Of a stretch of 64,000 bases of DNA, positions 24,926 to 32,989 are shown piece after piece (positions within the stretch are counted from its first letter, which is position 1; every line of letters begins with the position of its first letter). The notes under the pieces were generated by a model. It had not been told where the DNA came from, did not search any database, and saw only the letters and a program-made list of their open reading frames with translations. Made by a program: the position numbers and the translations under genes. Source of the DNA: Massilia soli (lineage in GTDB: Bacteria > Pseudomonadota > Gammaproteobacteria > Burkholderiales > Burkholderiaceae_D); assembly GCF_016809835.1 (NCBI RefSeq), contig NZ_JAFBIL020000003.1, positions 62,001 through 126,000 on the forward strand. Reading direction: 5' to 3'.

Positions 24926-25195
24926 GCGTGCTCGGCCCTATGGTCTCCTTGCCGGTGCGCTGCGCTGCCGTCCCTGCAGGACGGGGCCTGCGGCCCGCCT
25001 GCAGTCCTCCTCTCGGCAGACCTGCTCATCAAGGGGCGGGTGCCCCACCCCTTGGCCGCATGGCTGATCCCCAACGGCAAGCGCGGCGCGCAGCGCCCCG
25101 CTGCAGGCGCTGAAGTGGGGAACGGGGCGCGCGCCGATGGCGCTTGCCTGGCCGCTGCGCGACAAAGTGATGGTGGCGGGCCGATGCGGTTGGCG
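24926..25195 (+). repeat. 260-bp dispersed repeat, copy 3
   Basis: This copy starts 'CGTGCTCGGCCCTATGGTCT' and ends like copy 1 with 'GACAAAGTGATGGTGG' and then 'GATGCGGTTGGCG'. The AAGGGG...CCCCTT hairpin lies at about 25031-25053. It begins about 40 bp after the immunity-like gene and ends about 45 bp before the stop of the convergent ParB gene. Confidence 0.88.
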
Positions 25196-25240
25196 TGTGT
25201 CACTTCGCGCTGCAGAAATGGCGCTTGTCCGGGACCGCGG

Positions 25241-26320
25241 TCAGGGCTTGGCGATGATCGCGGTCAGCGTCAGGCTGCCGATCGGGACCTGGGCGGTATG
25301 GCCGGTCGCGTCGTAACGGATCGAGGCCTGTGCGCCGGGGGCGCAGGCGGCCATCAGCAAGGTGGCGGCGCGGCCTTCATGCAGGACCTGCACAAGGGGG
25401 CGTTCGAGCAGGGCGGCGGGGGGCGGCCGGGGTTTTGTCTGTGCGATCGAGGCTGGCCTGGCGCGCGACGTCGTTGCCGTCGGGGCGCCGGCGTCGACTG
25501 CTTCGGGACGCATGGCAATGGGCATCGGATTCGGCGCGGAACCTTCCGCGCGTTCATCGGCAGCAGTTGATGACGGCGTTGGAGCGACCGGCTCCGTGTC
25601 CTCCTCCAGCAAGCGCATGACGTTGTATTTGCTGATCGGCCCGGCTCCCTCCATGCACAGTGGATCGATGCTGGCCTGTTGGTTTTTGTAGGCGACCACC
25701 AGCAGGTACATCGCTTCGACGTCGTGGATGCGGCCGGCATCGTACGCGTGGCGGATCGGCGCCGGCATGCCGATCAGCGCGGCGTGCTTGGAGACCCAGG
25801 CGCTGGATTTGCCGAGCCGCCTGGCGATCTCGGTTTGTTTGCGGCCGGTCGCCAGCTTTGAGGCGATGAAGTCGGCGATCTCGACCGGGGTATTGGCGTC
25901 GCGCTGCAGGTTGACGACGACCTGGTCGAAGTCGTCGAAGTCGGGATCGGCGATCACCGGCAGCGCGGTGACGCCCTCCAGGCGCGCTGCGCGCAGGCGC
26001 CGGGCGCCGTCGCACAGGTCCCACTTGCCGGGATGGCCTGGGATGGGCTTGACGATCAGCGGGGTCTTGACGGGCGCGCGACCGGCGTCCAGGTTGTCGC
26101 GGATCGAGGCGCGCAGCTCGGTGAGGTCAAAGCGCTGGCGTACCTGGTGCGGGCGTTCCTCGATATCGCTGACCGGTACAAGCAGCGGCGCGGCGCTGGA
26201 CTGGCGCTGCCGGCCGTCCGGGTCGCCCTGCAGCAGCGATGCGTAAGACACGGCGCCCAGGTCAGCCAGCGCATCGAGGCCGGCCAGGTTGACCGGGCTG
26301 GAGCTGGTCCGGGTCGCCAT
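25241..26320 (-). CDS. parB: ParB/KorB-like partition protein
   Basis: The 359-aa product has the ParB N-terminal CTP-binding fold ('VPVSDIEERPHQVRQRFD', 'TPLIVKPIPG', 'LCDGARRLRAARLEG'), a central helix-turn-helix (about 165-190, 'QTEIARRLGKSSAWVSKHAA') and a C-terminal KorB-type dimer domain ('VQVLHEGRAATLLMAACAPG' through 'VPIGSLTLTAII'). KorB proteins combine DNA partition with repression of plasmid genes. It starts one base after the parA stop, so both are expressed from one minus-strand operon: SNase, parA, parB. The block looks like plasmid maintenance machinery adapted to an island. Confidence 0.88.
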   Translation of the reverse strand: MATRTSSSPVNLAGLDALADLGAVSYASLLQGDPDGRQRQSSAAPLLVPVSDIEERPHQVRQRFDLTELRASIRDNLDAGRAPVKTPLIVKPIPGHPGKWDLCDGARRLRAARLEGVTALPVIADPDFDDFDQVVVNLQRDANTPVEIADFIASKLATGRKQTEIARRLGKSSAWVSKHAALIGMPAPIRHAYDAGRIHDVEAMYLLVVAYKNQQASIDPLCMEGAGPISKYNVMRLLEEDTEPVAPTPSSTAADERAEGSAPNPMPIAMRPEAVDAGAPTATTSRARPASIAQTKPRPPPAALLERPLVQVLHEGRAATLLMAACAPGAQASIRYDATGHTAQVPIGSLTLTAIIAKP

Positions 26321-26321
26321 C

Positions 26322-27191
26322 CTACCGTCCCATGGCGCGCTCGAGCAGGCGCATGATGGCCAGCATTTCGGCGCCGGCTTCGCGCGCGCCGCTGCTTTTC
26401 AGTTGCCAGACCGGGACGCCCTGGGCCAGGGCTTCGGGGATGGCCTGGCGCACCGACGTCTTGCAACCTTCGTCCAGCCCGAACACATAGTTTGAATAGT
26501 GCTTGAGCAGATTGGCCAGCGGGGCCTTCTGGCGCGGCGAGGTGTTTTGCAGGCGGCAGGGCAGCATGCCGAGGAATACCAGGCCCGGATTGAAGCGCTC
26601 CTTGACGCCGATGATGGTCTTGAGCATGTCGACCACGCCCTCGACGCTGTATTCGTCCATCTCGATCGGCGACAGGACGAAGTCGGCGGCGCTCAGGGCC
26701 GCCACCTGCAGCACCCCGACCGAGGGCGGGGTGTCGATGATGCAGTAGTCGAAGTGGGGGGCGATGCGCGCGACCTGGGTCCTGAAATGTGCGCCTTGTA
26801 TTCGCTCGATATCGGCCATGAAGGGGCCGCCCTCATACACGGTGATGGCGCCGGTCGGCACGACGTCGAACGGTTCGCTGCGGAAGAAGGCGTCGGCGCG
26901 CACGTTGGCAGTGCCGTAGGTTTTCTTCAAGGTATTGCTGCTGTTTTTCTGGACTTCGCAGCTGATGAAGGCGACGCGGCCTTTGTCTGCGCCGCCGGGT
27001 TGTTTGGCGCGGGCTTGCCCGCCGAGGTAGAACGCGGCGTGGCAGGCGGTGGTCGACTTGCCGACCCCGCCTTTCTGGTTGGCGACGACCAGCGTGGTCA
27101 TGCCGGGCCTGCGGCGTGGCCCGGCGCGCTGCTCAGCGGGGCGCGGCGCCTGTGCGGGATGGGCCGGGCTCGGAGGGGGAGGGGCGCGCAT
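26322..27191 (-). CDS. parA: ParA family partition ATPase
   Basis: It carries the deviant Walker A 'KGGVGKST' with the signature lysine, Walker B-like 'FDYCIIDTPPSVGVL', and the ParA core throughout. It lacks a helix-turn-helix, as in IncC/Soj-like ParA. The ATG at 27191 has GAGG seven bases upstream, and the gene starts just past the SNase stop, which argues for it; an internal ATG at 27101 would give the minimal form, and IncC proteins are known to use two starts. The ATPase moves ParB-bound DNA on the nucleoid. The Pro-rich first 30 residues are unusual and may be an IncC1-like extension. Confidence 0.9.
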   Translation of the reverse strand: MRAPPPPSPAHPAQAPRPAEQRAGPRRRPGMTTLVVANQKGGVGKSTTACHAAFYLGGQARAKQPGGADKGRVAFISCEVQKNSSNTLKKTYGTANVRADAFFRSEPFDVVPTGAITVYEGGPFMADIERIQGAHFRTQVARIAPHFDYCIIDTPPSVGVLQVAALSAADFVLSPIEMDEYSVEGVVDMLKTIIGVKERFNPGLVFLGMLPCRLQNTSPRQKAPLANLLKHYSNYVFGLDEGCKTSVRQAIPEALAQGVPVWQLKSSGAREAGAEMLAIMRLLERAMGR

Positions 27192-27192
27192 G

Positions 27193-27663
27193 CTAGTGCC
27201 TCGCTTTTCGAAATTCCCATGGCGGCACCGGCCCGGGCTCGGACCAGATGCCGCGGCGCTCCTTGCGCGCGCCGTCCTGCAGCGCGGCCAGGCGCGGGTC
27301 CTGGTTGTATTTGACGTAGACCCAGGCCAGGCCGCGTTCCACCTGGGCGCGGTTGGCGTCGATGCCGGCGCAGCTGACCCGGGCGATGCGCCGGCCGTAG
27401 CGGTCGGTGCCGGTCACGTCCACCCGGGCATCCTGGCGGTAGCACAGCTGCGACAGCGACAGCTTGGCGCGTTCGCCGAACGGCTGGTGGCGCTCGGGCG
27501 CGTCGATGTTGGCCAGGCGCACCTTGACCGGCTTGCCGCGATCAAGGACGGTGATGGTGTCGCCGTCGGCCACGCCAATGACTTCGAGCGCGTGCGCGGG
27601 CAGGACACCGATCAGGGCGAGCAGGGAGGCAATGCGAAGGACGGTGCGTACTAGGCTGTTCAT
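27193..27663 (-). CDS. thermonuclease (SNase) family exported nuclease
   Basis: The 156-aa product has a signal peptide (about 1-25, 'IASLLALIGVLPAHA') followed by the staphylococcal-nuclease fold: 'VADGDTITVL', 'KVRLANIDAPE' with catalytic Arg and Glu, and 'DRYGRRIARV' with the second catalytic Arg. I chose the Met at 27663 because it places the signal peptide at the N-terminus; the longer reading from 27768 adds 35 charged residues. It acts outside the cytoplasm on DNA or RNA. SNase genes next to parA/parB are common in proteobacterial mobile elements and may help DNA transfer. Confidence 0.85.
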   Translation of the reverse strand: MNSLVRTVLRIASLLALIGVLPAHALEVIGVADGDTITVLDRGKPVKVRLANIDAPERHQPFGERAKLSLSQLCYRQDARVDVTGTDRYGRRIARVSCAGIDANRAQVERGLAWVYVKYNQDPRLAALQDGARKERRGIWSEPGPVPPWEFRKARH

Positions 27664-27895
27664 CTGTTCAAGGTAGCGCAGCTGGCGGTTGGATGATGAA
27701 TCAGGATCAACGAGCGTCCCGATTGCGCGGCGCTTCCGGTCGGCGGATGTGATCGCGCGGCGGAACACCGGGCGCGGTTGCGCCGTTTGTTTGGACCTTC
27801 AGTCGACAAACAGGGCAGGGCATGTTGCTTTCAATCCCTTGCGCGTCGACTGGTACGGCGCGACGCGCATGCATGTTCCTCGGGCATATCTTTCC

Positions 27896-28153
27896 TTAGA
27901 AGGGCAGGCCGTACTGGCGCACATCGCGCGGCCGGTCCCTGGGCGGCGCTCCCAGTAGCGTGAGCGCGACTGGCCTGATCTGCTCGGCCAGCAGTTCGAG
28001 GTCGAGCAACTGGGTGGGGTCGGCAATCATGTTGCCGTAGATCTCAGCCAGGATGCGCAGTTCCGGCGACAGGACGCCGTCGACTGGCGGGGCCAGTAGC
28101 CGGACCCGGTTGATGATCGCTTCCAGTTGTTCGATTGCGATGAGTTGCGCCAC
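27896..28153 (-). CDS. DUF3717 family protein, copy A
   Basis: The 85-aa product begins 'IAIEQLEAIINRVRLLAPPV' and continues 'VLSPELRILAEIYGNMI', the DUF3717 pattern (I..lE.aIN.wR.......LsPelraLAdvYg.Mi). A paralogue with the same two motifs is encoded at 31829-32107 on the opposite strand. DUF3717 proteins are small element-borne or chromosomal proteins of Burkholderiales with no known role. A promoter must lie in the structured region to its right. Confidence 0.8.
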   Translation of the reverse strand: MAQLIAIEQLEAIINRVRLLAPPVDGVLSPELRILAEIYGNMIADPTQLLDLELLAEQIRPVALTLLGAPPRDRPRDVRQYGLPF

Positions 28154-28566
28154 GATGCCTCCGTCAGATCAGTGCGTGTGTGGCTTTACCCTGCGCTCGA
28201 CCAAGCCAGGCCGTTATTCGGTGATGCGCGATCCATTCTAGGTCGTTGCGCCTTGGGCTCATTAGTCCTGGTCAAACTCAGCTGCACGGCCTGGGGTTGG
28301 AGTGCGCGCGGCAGGTGCTGGCCGTTGGTGGCCGGGCGTTTGGCGTGGCTGATTGCGGGGAGGCGAGGGACAAGGGCTGGGGCCGCAACCCCGGTCTGTC
28401 GTGAACCGAGCCCCGATAGTGCCGGGTCTCGGCCCTGCGGGCTCGGCCCGGCGGCCTTGCGCTGCGCTCCAGCGCGCCGTTGGCGCTCGGCGGGATGCGG
28501 CTGCAGTGGCGTGCACGAACGCCATCGGGGCGCGATAAACAATCCTGAAGTGGGGACGATCCGTTT
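28154..28566. other. GC-rich noncoding stretch
   Basis: No gene is convincing. The part at about 28415-28560 ('CTCGGCCCTGCGGGCTCGGC', 'GCGCTGCGCTCC', 'CCTGAAGTGGGG') shares short words with the 260-bp repeats and may be a distant relative. Arms GCCGGG and CCCGGC around 28420-28452 could pair. The region leads into the inverted-repeat chain that follows. Confidence 0.4.
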
Positions 28567-28607
28567 CAAGGGGCGCGCCAGCGAAACCCGCGCTGTCACG
28601 CCCCTTG
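28567..28607 (+). repeat. stem-loop A of a covarying pair
   Basis: CAAGGGGCG (28567-28575) pairs perfectly with CGCCCCTTG (28599-28607) across a 23-base loop. It is followed by a ~27-base block 'CGCCGCTTGCGCTGTGAAGC' that is repeated after stem-loop B. The two units form a tandem duplication spaced about 97 bp. Confidence 0.72.
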
Positions 28608-28664
28608 CGCCGCCGCTTGCGCTGTGAAGCCGGCCGCGTCTCGTCCGGGAGGCGCCAGGTGCAT

Positions 28665-28703
28665 CAAGGGCTGCGCCAGCCCACAGCGCTGTCACAGCCC
28701 TTG
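28665..28703 (+). repeat. stem-loop B of a covarying pair
   Basis: CAAGGGCTG (28665-28673) pairs perfectly with CAGCCCTTG (28695-28703). Relative to stem-loop A both arms differ at the two matching positions, so pairing is kept by compensatory changes. The 45-base block at 28686-28730 matches 28590-28634 at all but these two positions. An inverted pair GGCGCCAGGTGC (28651-28662) / GCACCTGGCGCC (about 28731-28742) brackets this unit. Confidence 0.72.
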
Positions 28704-28769
28704 CGCCGCCGCTTGCGCTGTGAAGCCGGCGCACCTGGCGCCTGACCTGGCCAGCACGGGCCGCGGGTA

Positions 28770-28849
28770 ACCCGTTCCGCCAATCCCCCCACAAGTCCCC
28801 CGGGTTGAGGCGAGGGGGGCTTGTGGGGGGATCAGCGTACGGAACGGGT
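28770..28849 (+). repeat. long nested inverted repeat upstream of the 640-aa parB gene
   Basis: The inner arms CCCCCCACAAGTCCCCC (28785-28801) and 28814-28830 match with a single G-T exception around a 12-base loop. The outer arms ACCCGTTCCG (28770-28779) and CGGAACGGGT (28840-28849) match perfectly. A strong single-strand hairpin or a protein-bound dyad is expected. It is not followed by a T-run, so a simple terminator is unlikely. Confidence 0.8.
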
Positions 28850-28898
28850 CAGATTCGGCGGCCCCTTGCCTCGCTGCCTTGGACCCCACCCATCCCAA

Positions 28899-28918
28899 CC
28901 CTGCCCGTGAGGGCAGGG
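28899..28918 (+). repeat. 8-bp hairpin with GTGA tetraloop
   Basis: CCCTGCCC-GTGA-GGGCAGGG is a perfect stem closed by a GNRA-type loop. A further possible stem CCCGCC/GGCGGG lies at 28930-28947. Both fall in the leader of the gene at 29020. Confidence 0.65.
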
Positions 28919-29019
28919 CTTTCCCACCCCCCGCCCGCCCAGGCGGGAGCGAGAGAGTTCGAGCGAGAGGATCAGATGTTTGAGCTCTCCAACCGACCAA
29001 CTTCTTAAAGGAAAGAATC

Positions 29020-30942
29020 ATGCAACTGGCATCCATCAAGGCACCGATCCGTAGCGGCGCGCAGGCAATGCCGCCACTCCCGGGCTTCGCAACGGTCATC
29101 GAGTGCGGAACGCTGCGCAGCGCGCGCTGTCGCGACATGGTGCGCAGCAGGCTCAACGTGCGCAAGAAGGGCACCGACGTCAGCGAACTGAAGGCGCTGA
29201 TCCTGGCGCAGGGACTGCTGCAGAACCTCGTTGCCTTCATGCAGGTCGTCGATGGCCGCGAGACCGGCGTCGTGGAAATCGTCGCCGGTGGACGCCGCTA
29301 TCAGGCGCTTGGAGAACTGATCGCGGAGGGTCTGCTGCCCATTGATTTCGCGATTCCCTATTTGCTCGTCACCGAAGAGGAGGCAGTGGCAATCAGCCTG
29401 GCCGAGAACTCCGGCCGCGAAGACATGCACGCGGCCGACGTGTACGACGCGATGATGGAGCTGGTCAGGCGCGGCCGGTCGGTCGAGGACATCGCGATGC
29501 TGTTCAAGCTCGACGTATCGGTGGTTCTCAAGCGCCTGAAGCTGGCGAATATTTTCCCGCCCCTGCTCGACCTGTACCGCAACGATGAAGCCAGTTTCGA
29601 GCAGATGATCGCGCTGGCGATCACCGATGATCACGCGGCCCAGCAGCAGGCCTGGGATAGCCTGGGACCACGCCATCGGTATCCGCATGAACTTCGGCGT
29701 CTGCTGACGGCGCAGCAGGTCAACGTGCGCACTGACCGGCTCGCGCAATACGTGGGCGTGAACGCCTTTGAACAGGCGGGCGGCGTGGTGGTCCGCGATC
29801 TGTTCAGCAAGGTTGGCGACGGCTACCTGTCCGACATGGCGCTCTTGGAGCGCCTCGCGCTGGAGCAGCTGGAAAAAGAGCGTGCCCAACTGTTGAAGGA
29901 AGGTGTCGGGTGGGTCGATGTCCTGCCGAGGGCTGACTATGCGACGCTGTCGGCATTCGCGGTGGTGCGTACCTCGGTTGGCGCGTTCACCGGCGCGCAA
30001 GCCGCACGCTTGGCCGCGCTCGACCAGAACATCACGCAACTGGAACACGCGATCGACGACCTGGAGGGGGGCGACGATGACGCGAGGTACGACGATCTCA
30101 GTCGAGAGTTGTCTGCCCTGGAGGGCGAGCGGGATGCGCTGTTGCGCAATCGACCGGTCATCGACAACCCAGCCGATAAGGCGCTCGCGGGCGCAGTGGT
30201 CACGCTGGACGATGGCGGCAAGGTGGTGATCAAGCGCAATGTCATCCGGCCTGCGGACAAAGCCAGGATGGTGACGCTGCCTGACGACGCGGGCGCGGGC
30301 TCACGCAGAAGCAAGCCGGTGCACTCCGACCGGCTGACCCACGCGCTGACGTCGCAGCGCACGGCTGCGCTGCAGGCGGAAATGATGGCGCAGAGCGATA
30401 TCGCCCTGATTTATCTGACTTACACGCTGATGCGCGAGGTGTTCCGGCCCGACGCTGCTGGCACCCTGGCCAAGATCGCGGTCAGCAAGCCGGTGCTGGC
30501 CGACGTGGCACGGAAAAGCCGCGCGGCGGAAGCATTTCGCGAGCGCGGCGAACAACTGCTCGAACGCCTGCCAGATGAGGCGACAGGGGGAGGGTGGCTG
30601 GAATGGCTGACGCTTCAGCCGACGCCCACCGTGATGGAGGTCCTGGCGTTCTGCGTCGCCAGCACGCTCGACGCCACTCAGCATCGGGAAGGCGCGTCTC
30701 CGCAATTCGTGACCCTGGCGCAAGGACTCAGGCTGGACATGTCCCAATGGTGGGCCGCAAGCGCGGCGGACTACTTCAGCCACGTATCGAAAGACCGGAT
30801 GGCCACGGTCGTCGCGCAGGCTGTATCGGCGCAGGCCGCGGTCCCGCTGGAGAAAATGAAAAAGGGTGCGGCAGCCGAAGCAGCGGAGCGCGCTTTGAAG
30901 GAAATGCAATGGCTCCCTGAGGCGTTGCGTACCGACCTTTAA
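29020..30942 (+). CDS. large ParB/RepB/Spo0J family protein
   Basis: The 640-aa product has a ParB-like N-terminal domain: 'LKALILAQGLLQNLVAF' fits box I, 'IVAGGRRYQALGELI' box II and 'AISLAENSGREDMHAADVYD' the following motif. A helix-turn-helix follows near 160-185 ('SVEDIAMLFKLDVSVVLKRL'). The remaining ~400 residues are helical with a coiled coil at about 330-370 and have no motif I recognise. Large ParBs of this type are element-borne and may act as regulators or nucleases rather than partition proteins. The start is secure (AAAGGA seven bases before the ATG). A terminator at 30967-30996 ends the transcript, and the leader contains the hairpin chain. Confidence 0.85.
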   Translation: MQLASIKAPIRSGAQAMPPLPGFATVIECGTLRSARCRDMVRSRLNVRKKGTDVSELKALILAQGLLQNLVAFMQVVDGRETGVVEIVAGGRRYQALGELIAEGLLPIDFAIPYLLVTEEEAVAISLAENSGREDMHAADVYDAMMELVRRGRSVEDIAMLFKLDVSVVLKRLKLANIFPPLLDLYRNDEASFEQMIALAITDDHAAQQQAWDSLGPRHRYPHELRRLLTAQQVNVRTDRLAQYVGVNAFEQAGGVVVRDLFSKVGDGYLSDMALLERLALEQLEKERAQLLKEGVGWVDVLPRADYATLSAFAVVRTSVGAFTGAQAARLAALDQNITQLEHAIDDLEGGDDDARYDDLSRELSALEGERDALLRNRPVIDNPADKALAGAVVTLDDGGKVVIKRNVIRPADKARMVTLPDDAGAGSRRSKPVHSDRLTHALTSQRTAALQAEMMAQSDIALIYLTYTLMREVFRPDAAGTLAKIAVSKPVLADVARKSRAAEAFRERGEQLLERLPDEATGGGWLEWLTLQPTPTVMEVLAFCVASTLDATQHREGASPQFVTLAQGLRLDMSQWWAASAADYFSHVSKDRMATVVAQAVSAQAAVPLEKMKKGAAAEAAERALKEMQWLPEALRTDL

Positions 30943-30966
30943 GTCATTCGCCACGGCGGTACTAAA

Positions 30967-30996
30967 GGAGCGGTGGGGTGACCACCGTTCCTATTT
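30967..30996 (+). terminator. rho-independent terminator
   Basis: GGAGCGGTGG-GGTGA-CCACCGTTCC forms a 10-bp stem (one G-T pair) followed by TATTTT. It lies 25 bp after the stop of the large parB gene. Confidence 0.68.
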
Positions 30997-31372
30997 TGAT
31001 GATGAAGCACATTGCCGATATTTACGAGAATCCGATCCGACATATTGAAACTCGTTGTTGGGTTGTGCTAATTAAAAACCTTGATTAAAAAGCGGCAGCG
31101 TTTTTAACGCTGAACGCCAATAATGCTGATAGGCCCAAATGGAAAAAATCATAGAGAAGTGAATAACACCGACCCAGTCGATTTTAATCAAATAATAACA
31201 GAGGCGCGCCAGTATAATAATTAATATGCCAGCCTAGAATAAAAAGCGGAAGTGGCGCACCGTCAGATTCATATTCCGCACATCGGTTTTACTTTTATAT
31301 CACGCGCGCCAGCGATGCGGCAGCAGTTTTGATTGTCCCGAAATACCAATTTGACTTGGGAGGTATCTTGCC
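30997..31372. other. AT-rich gap
   Basis: This stretch is the most AT-rich in the maintenance block (poly-A/T words, TTAATTAAT-like segments). No ORF or RNA gene stands out. It presumably contains the promoter of the DUF1289 gene and is a natural target for H-NS. Confidence 0.45.
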
Positions 31373-31789
31373 ATGACAGCAGCAAAATCGCAGACTGCGA
31401 GCGGAACGATCCTGGCGGTGGGTGTGGAAGTACCCGCACTGGATGCTTTGGCAGGAACCTTCGGGCGATCGAGTCCTCCCTATGGTTTGGTTACGGCGAT
31501 GACTGACGGGTACCTTGATCTCCACTCGGCACCGATCGACGATCATGCATGTTCAATGATGTTCGCCATTTCGGAACCTGATCCGTTAAAAACGGTAGCG
31601 GCAGCCAGCGATTCGCCATGTGTCGGCGTGTGCTCCACCACTTATGATGACGTGTGCATTGGATGTGGCCGGACCGTGTCCGAAGTCGCGCAATGGGCGG
31701 TCATGACGGACGACCATAAACAACTCGTCTGGCAGAGAATCGTTTTAAAGGGATTCCCGCGCGGCGACAAGCGGAATCCGCCAACCTGA
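31373..31789 (+). CDS. DUF1289 domain protein
   Basis: Residues 80-125 match DUF1289: 'SPCVGVCSTTYDDVCIGCGR', then 'TVSEVAQWAVMTDDHKQLVW', with four conserved cysteines that probably bind metal. The first ~75 residues are an unrelated extension. DUF1289 proteins are small Fe-S or zinc-like proteins without firm function; stand-alone chromosomal copies are shorter. GGGAGG lies upstream of the ATG. It is followed by DUF3717 copy B, and both are probably co-transcribed. Confidence 0.82.
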   Translation: MTAAKSQTASGTILAVGVEVPALDALAGTFGRSSPPYGLVTAMTDGYLDLHSAPIDDHACSMMFAISEPDPLKTVAAASDSPCVGVCSTTYDDVCIGCGRTVSEVAQWAVMTDDHKQLVWQRIVLKGFPRGDKRNPPT

Positions 31790-31828
31790 TCTTTAAATAG
31801 CCAATGTTCGACTGCCGGAGATAATGCG

Positions 31829-32107
31829 ATGCCTAACATTATTACGATAACACAGCTGGAAACCGTGATTAATCGCGTGCGCGAGGTCGCACCACCAGTG
31901 AATTACATTTTGTCGCCGGATCTGCGTGCGTTGGCGGAAGTGTATGGCCGGATGATCGGCGAGCACGCCGAATCAATCGACCTGGATCACGAGCCCGCCG
32001 CGCTTCGGCACGTCGTTCTGAAATGGTTGCCGCCGACAGGTGGAACCGCAACTGCCTGCGCTTACCGGACTGGCGAATCCGGGCCTGATTGCGAGGCATG
32101 CCAGTAA
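31829..32107 (+). CDS. DUF3717 family protein, copy B
   Basis: The 92-aa product carries 'ITITQLETVINRVREVAPPV' and 'ILSPDLRALAEVYGRMIGEH', both DUF3717 hallmarks, and is a clear paralogue of the gene at 27896-28153. The C-terminal 30 residues differ and contain three cysteines. It starts 39 bp after the DUF1289 stop with GGAGA upstream. The two copies flank the large parB gene in opposite orientations. Confidence 0.8.
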   Translation: MPNIITITQLETVINRVREVAPPVNYILSPDLRALAEVYGRMIGEHAESIDLDHEPAALRHVVLKWLPPTGGTATACAYRTGESGPDCEACQ

Positions 32108-32209
32108 TCGCGTGGTAGCGGTCAAACCCGTTGTAGATTTCCGGCCGCTTCTTAGGCTGGGGTATTGCAGCGACATACAGCAATCTCACCACAAGAAACG
32201 GAGCAGATC

Positions 32210-32527
32210 GTGAACTACTCAGCCTTACCAGTTCCGCAGCCAGTCGATGCCCTGGCCGCGATCGCCACTCATATGTCGGCGCTTCCGTTCGGCGCACTCA
32301 CCGAGGACCGGCGCTGCCAGATTGTGCACAACGTATTTGGACCGGTGGTGCTGTTGATCGAGGCGATCCAGCTCGCAGCGGCTGCTGGTCCGGACGAAGA
32401 GGCGGTGCTGATGCACTTCATCGGCTCGCTCCATGCGCAGTCGGAGTTGATGAAGCGCGACCTGCATTTTCAGAACTTACTTGAAAGGCTGCAAAGCTGC
32501 AGCAAGCTCGGGCCTCTCCCAGGCTAA
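32210..32527 (+). CDS. hypothetical small protein
   Basis: I chose the GTG at 32210 because GGAG precedes it by six bases; an upstream ATG at 32165 adds 15 residues without a ribosome-binding site. The 105-aa product is helical ('FGPVVLLIEAIQLAAAAGPD', 'LMHFIGSLHAQSELMKRDLH') and soluble. The family is unknown, but similar small helical proteins accompany DUF3717 genes in islands. It is probably part of the plus-strand operon that begins with DUF1289. Confidence 0.6.
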   Translation: MNYSALPVPQPVDALAAIATHMSALPFGALTEDRRCQIVHNVFGPVVLLIEAIQLAAAAGPDEEAVLMHFIGSLHAQSELMKRDLHFQNLLERLQSCSKLGPLPG

Positions 32528-32554
32528 TTCATCTGACATCGGGTACCAGCCATC

Positions 32555-32743
32555 ATGCTTCGTCAATTAGTTGAATCGCGTCTTTGCGACCTGGTCGCCG
32601 ACCAGCAGGGATGCGAGGTCGCGTGGCGGGGGACGGTGTTTACGCGGTTGCCCGACGCGGCAGCTGCGCTGAGCGACATCGACCTGCTGGATCAGTACGA
32701 GCGCTTGCTCTCATTGAAAATGTTGCGCGAGCCGCATAACTGA
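32555..32743 (+). CDS. hypothetical small protein
   Basis: The 62-aa ORF begins 27 bp after the previous stop and has protein-like composition ('DLVADQQGCEVAWRGTVFTR', 'LSDIDLLDQYERLLSLKML'). No motif or membrane segment is visible. Closeness to the upstream genes suggests it is the last gene of that operon. Confidence 0.5.
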   Translation: MLRQLVESRLCDLVADQQGCEVAWRGTVFTRLPDAAAALSDIDLLDQYERLLSLKMLREPHN

Positions 32744-32989
32744 CACAGATTGCGCGCATCAAGCACCGGGCTGCAGGACGGGCTGCCCTATTGCCTCTTC
32801 GGCACGGCGACCGGGCCTGCCACAAGCCCAGGCTCAGCCGAGCATACACGCGCTTGACGATCATCCCCCGGTACTTTGCTCGCGCGGACCGTGTCCAGTC
32901 TTCACGCGCCAGCGTTTTCCATGCGCGGTTGATCCGTGTGATACGGATTGCCCGCTCGCCCTCATCATGCCCCCGCTGGTTACCTCGGC

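Noticed and set aside
21339-25195. CRISPR array or classical integron
   Set aside because: The repeats are ~260 bp and far apart with genes between; no short regular repeats, no attC core sites and no integrase were seen.
29005-30048. 347-codon minus-strand ORF opposite the large parB gene
   Set aside because: Mirror of a well-supported gene with ParB motifs; no family-like content.
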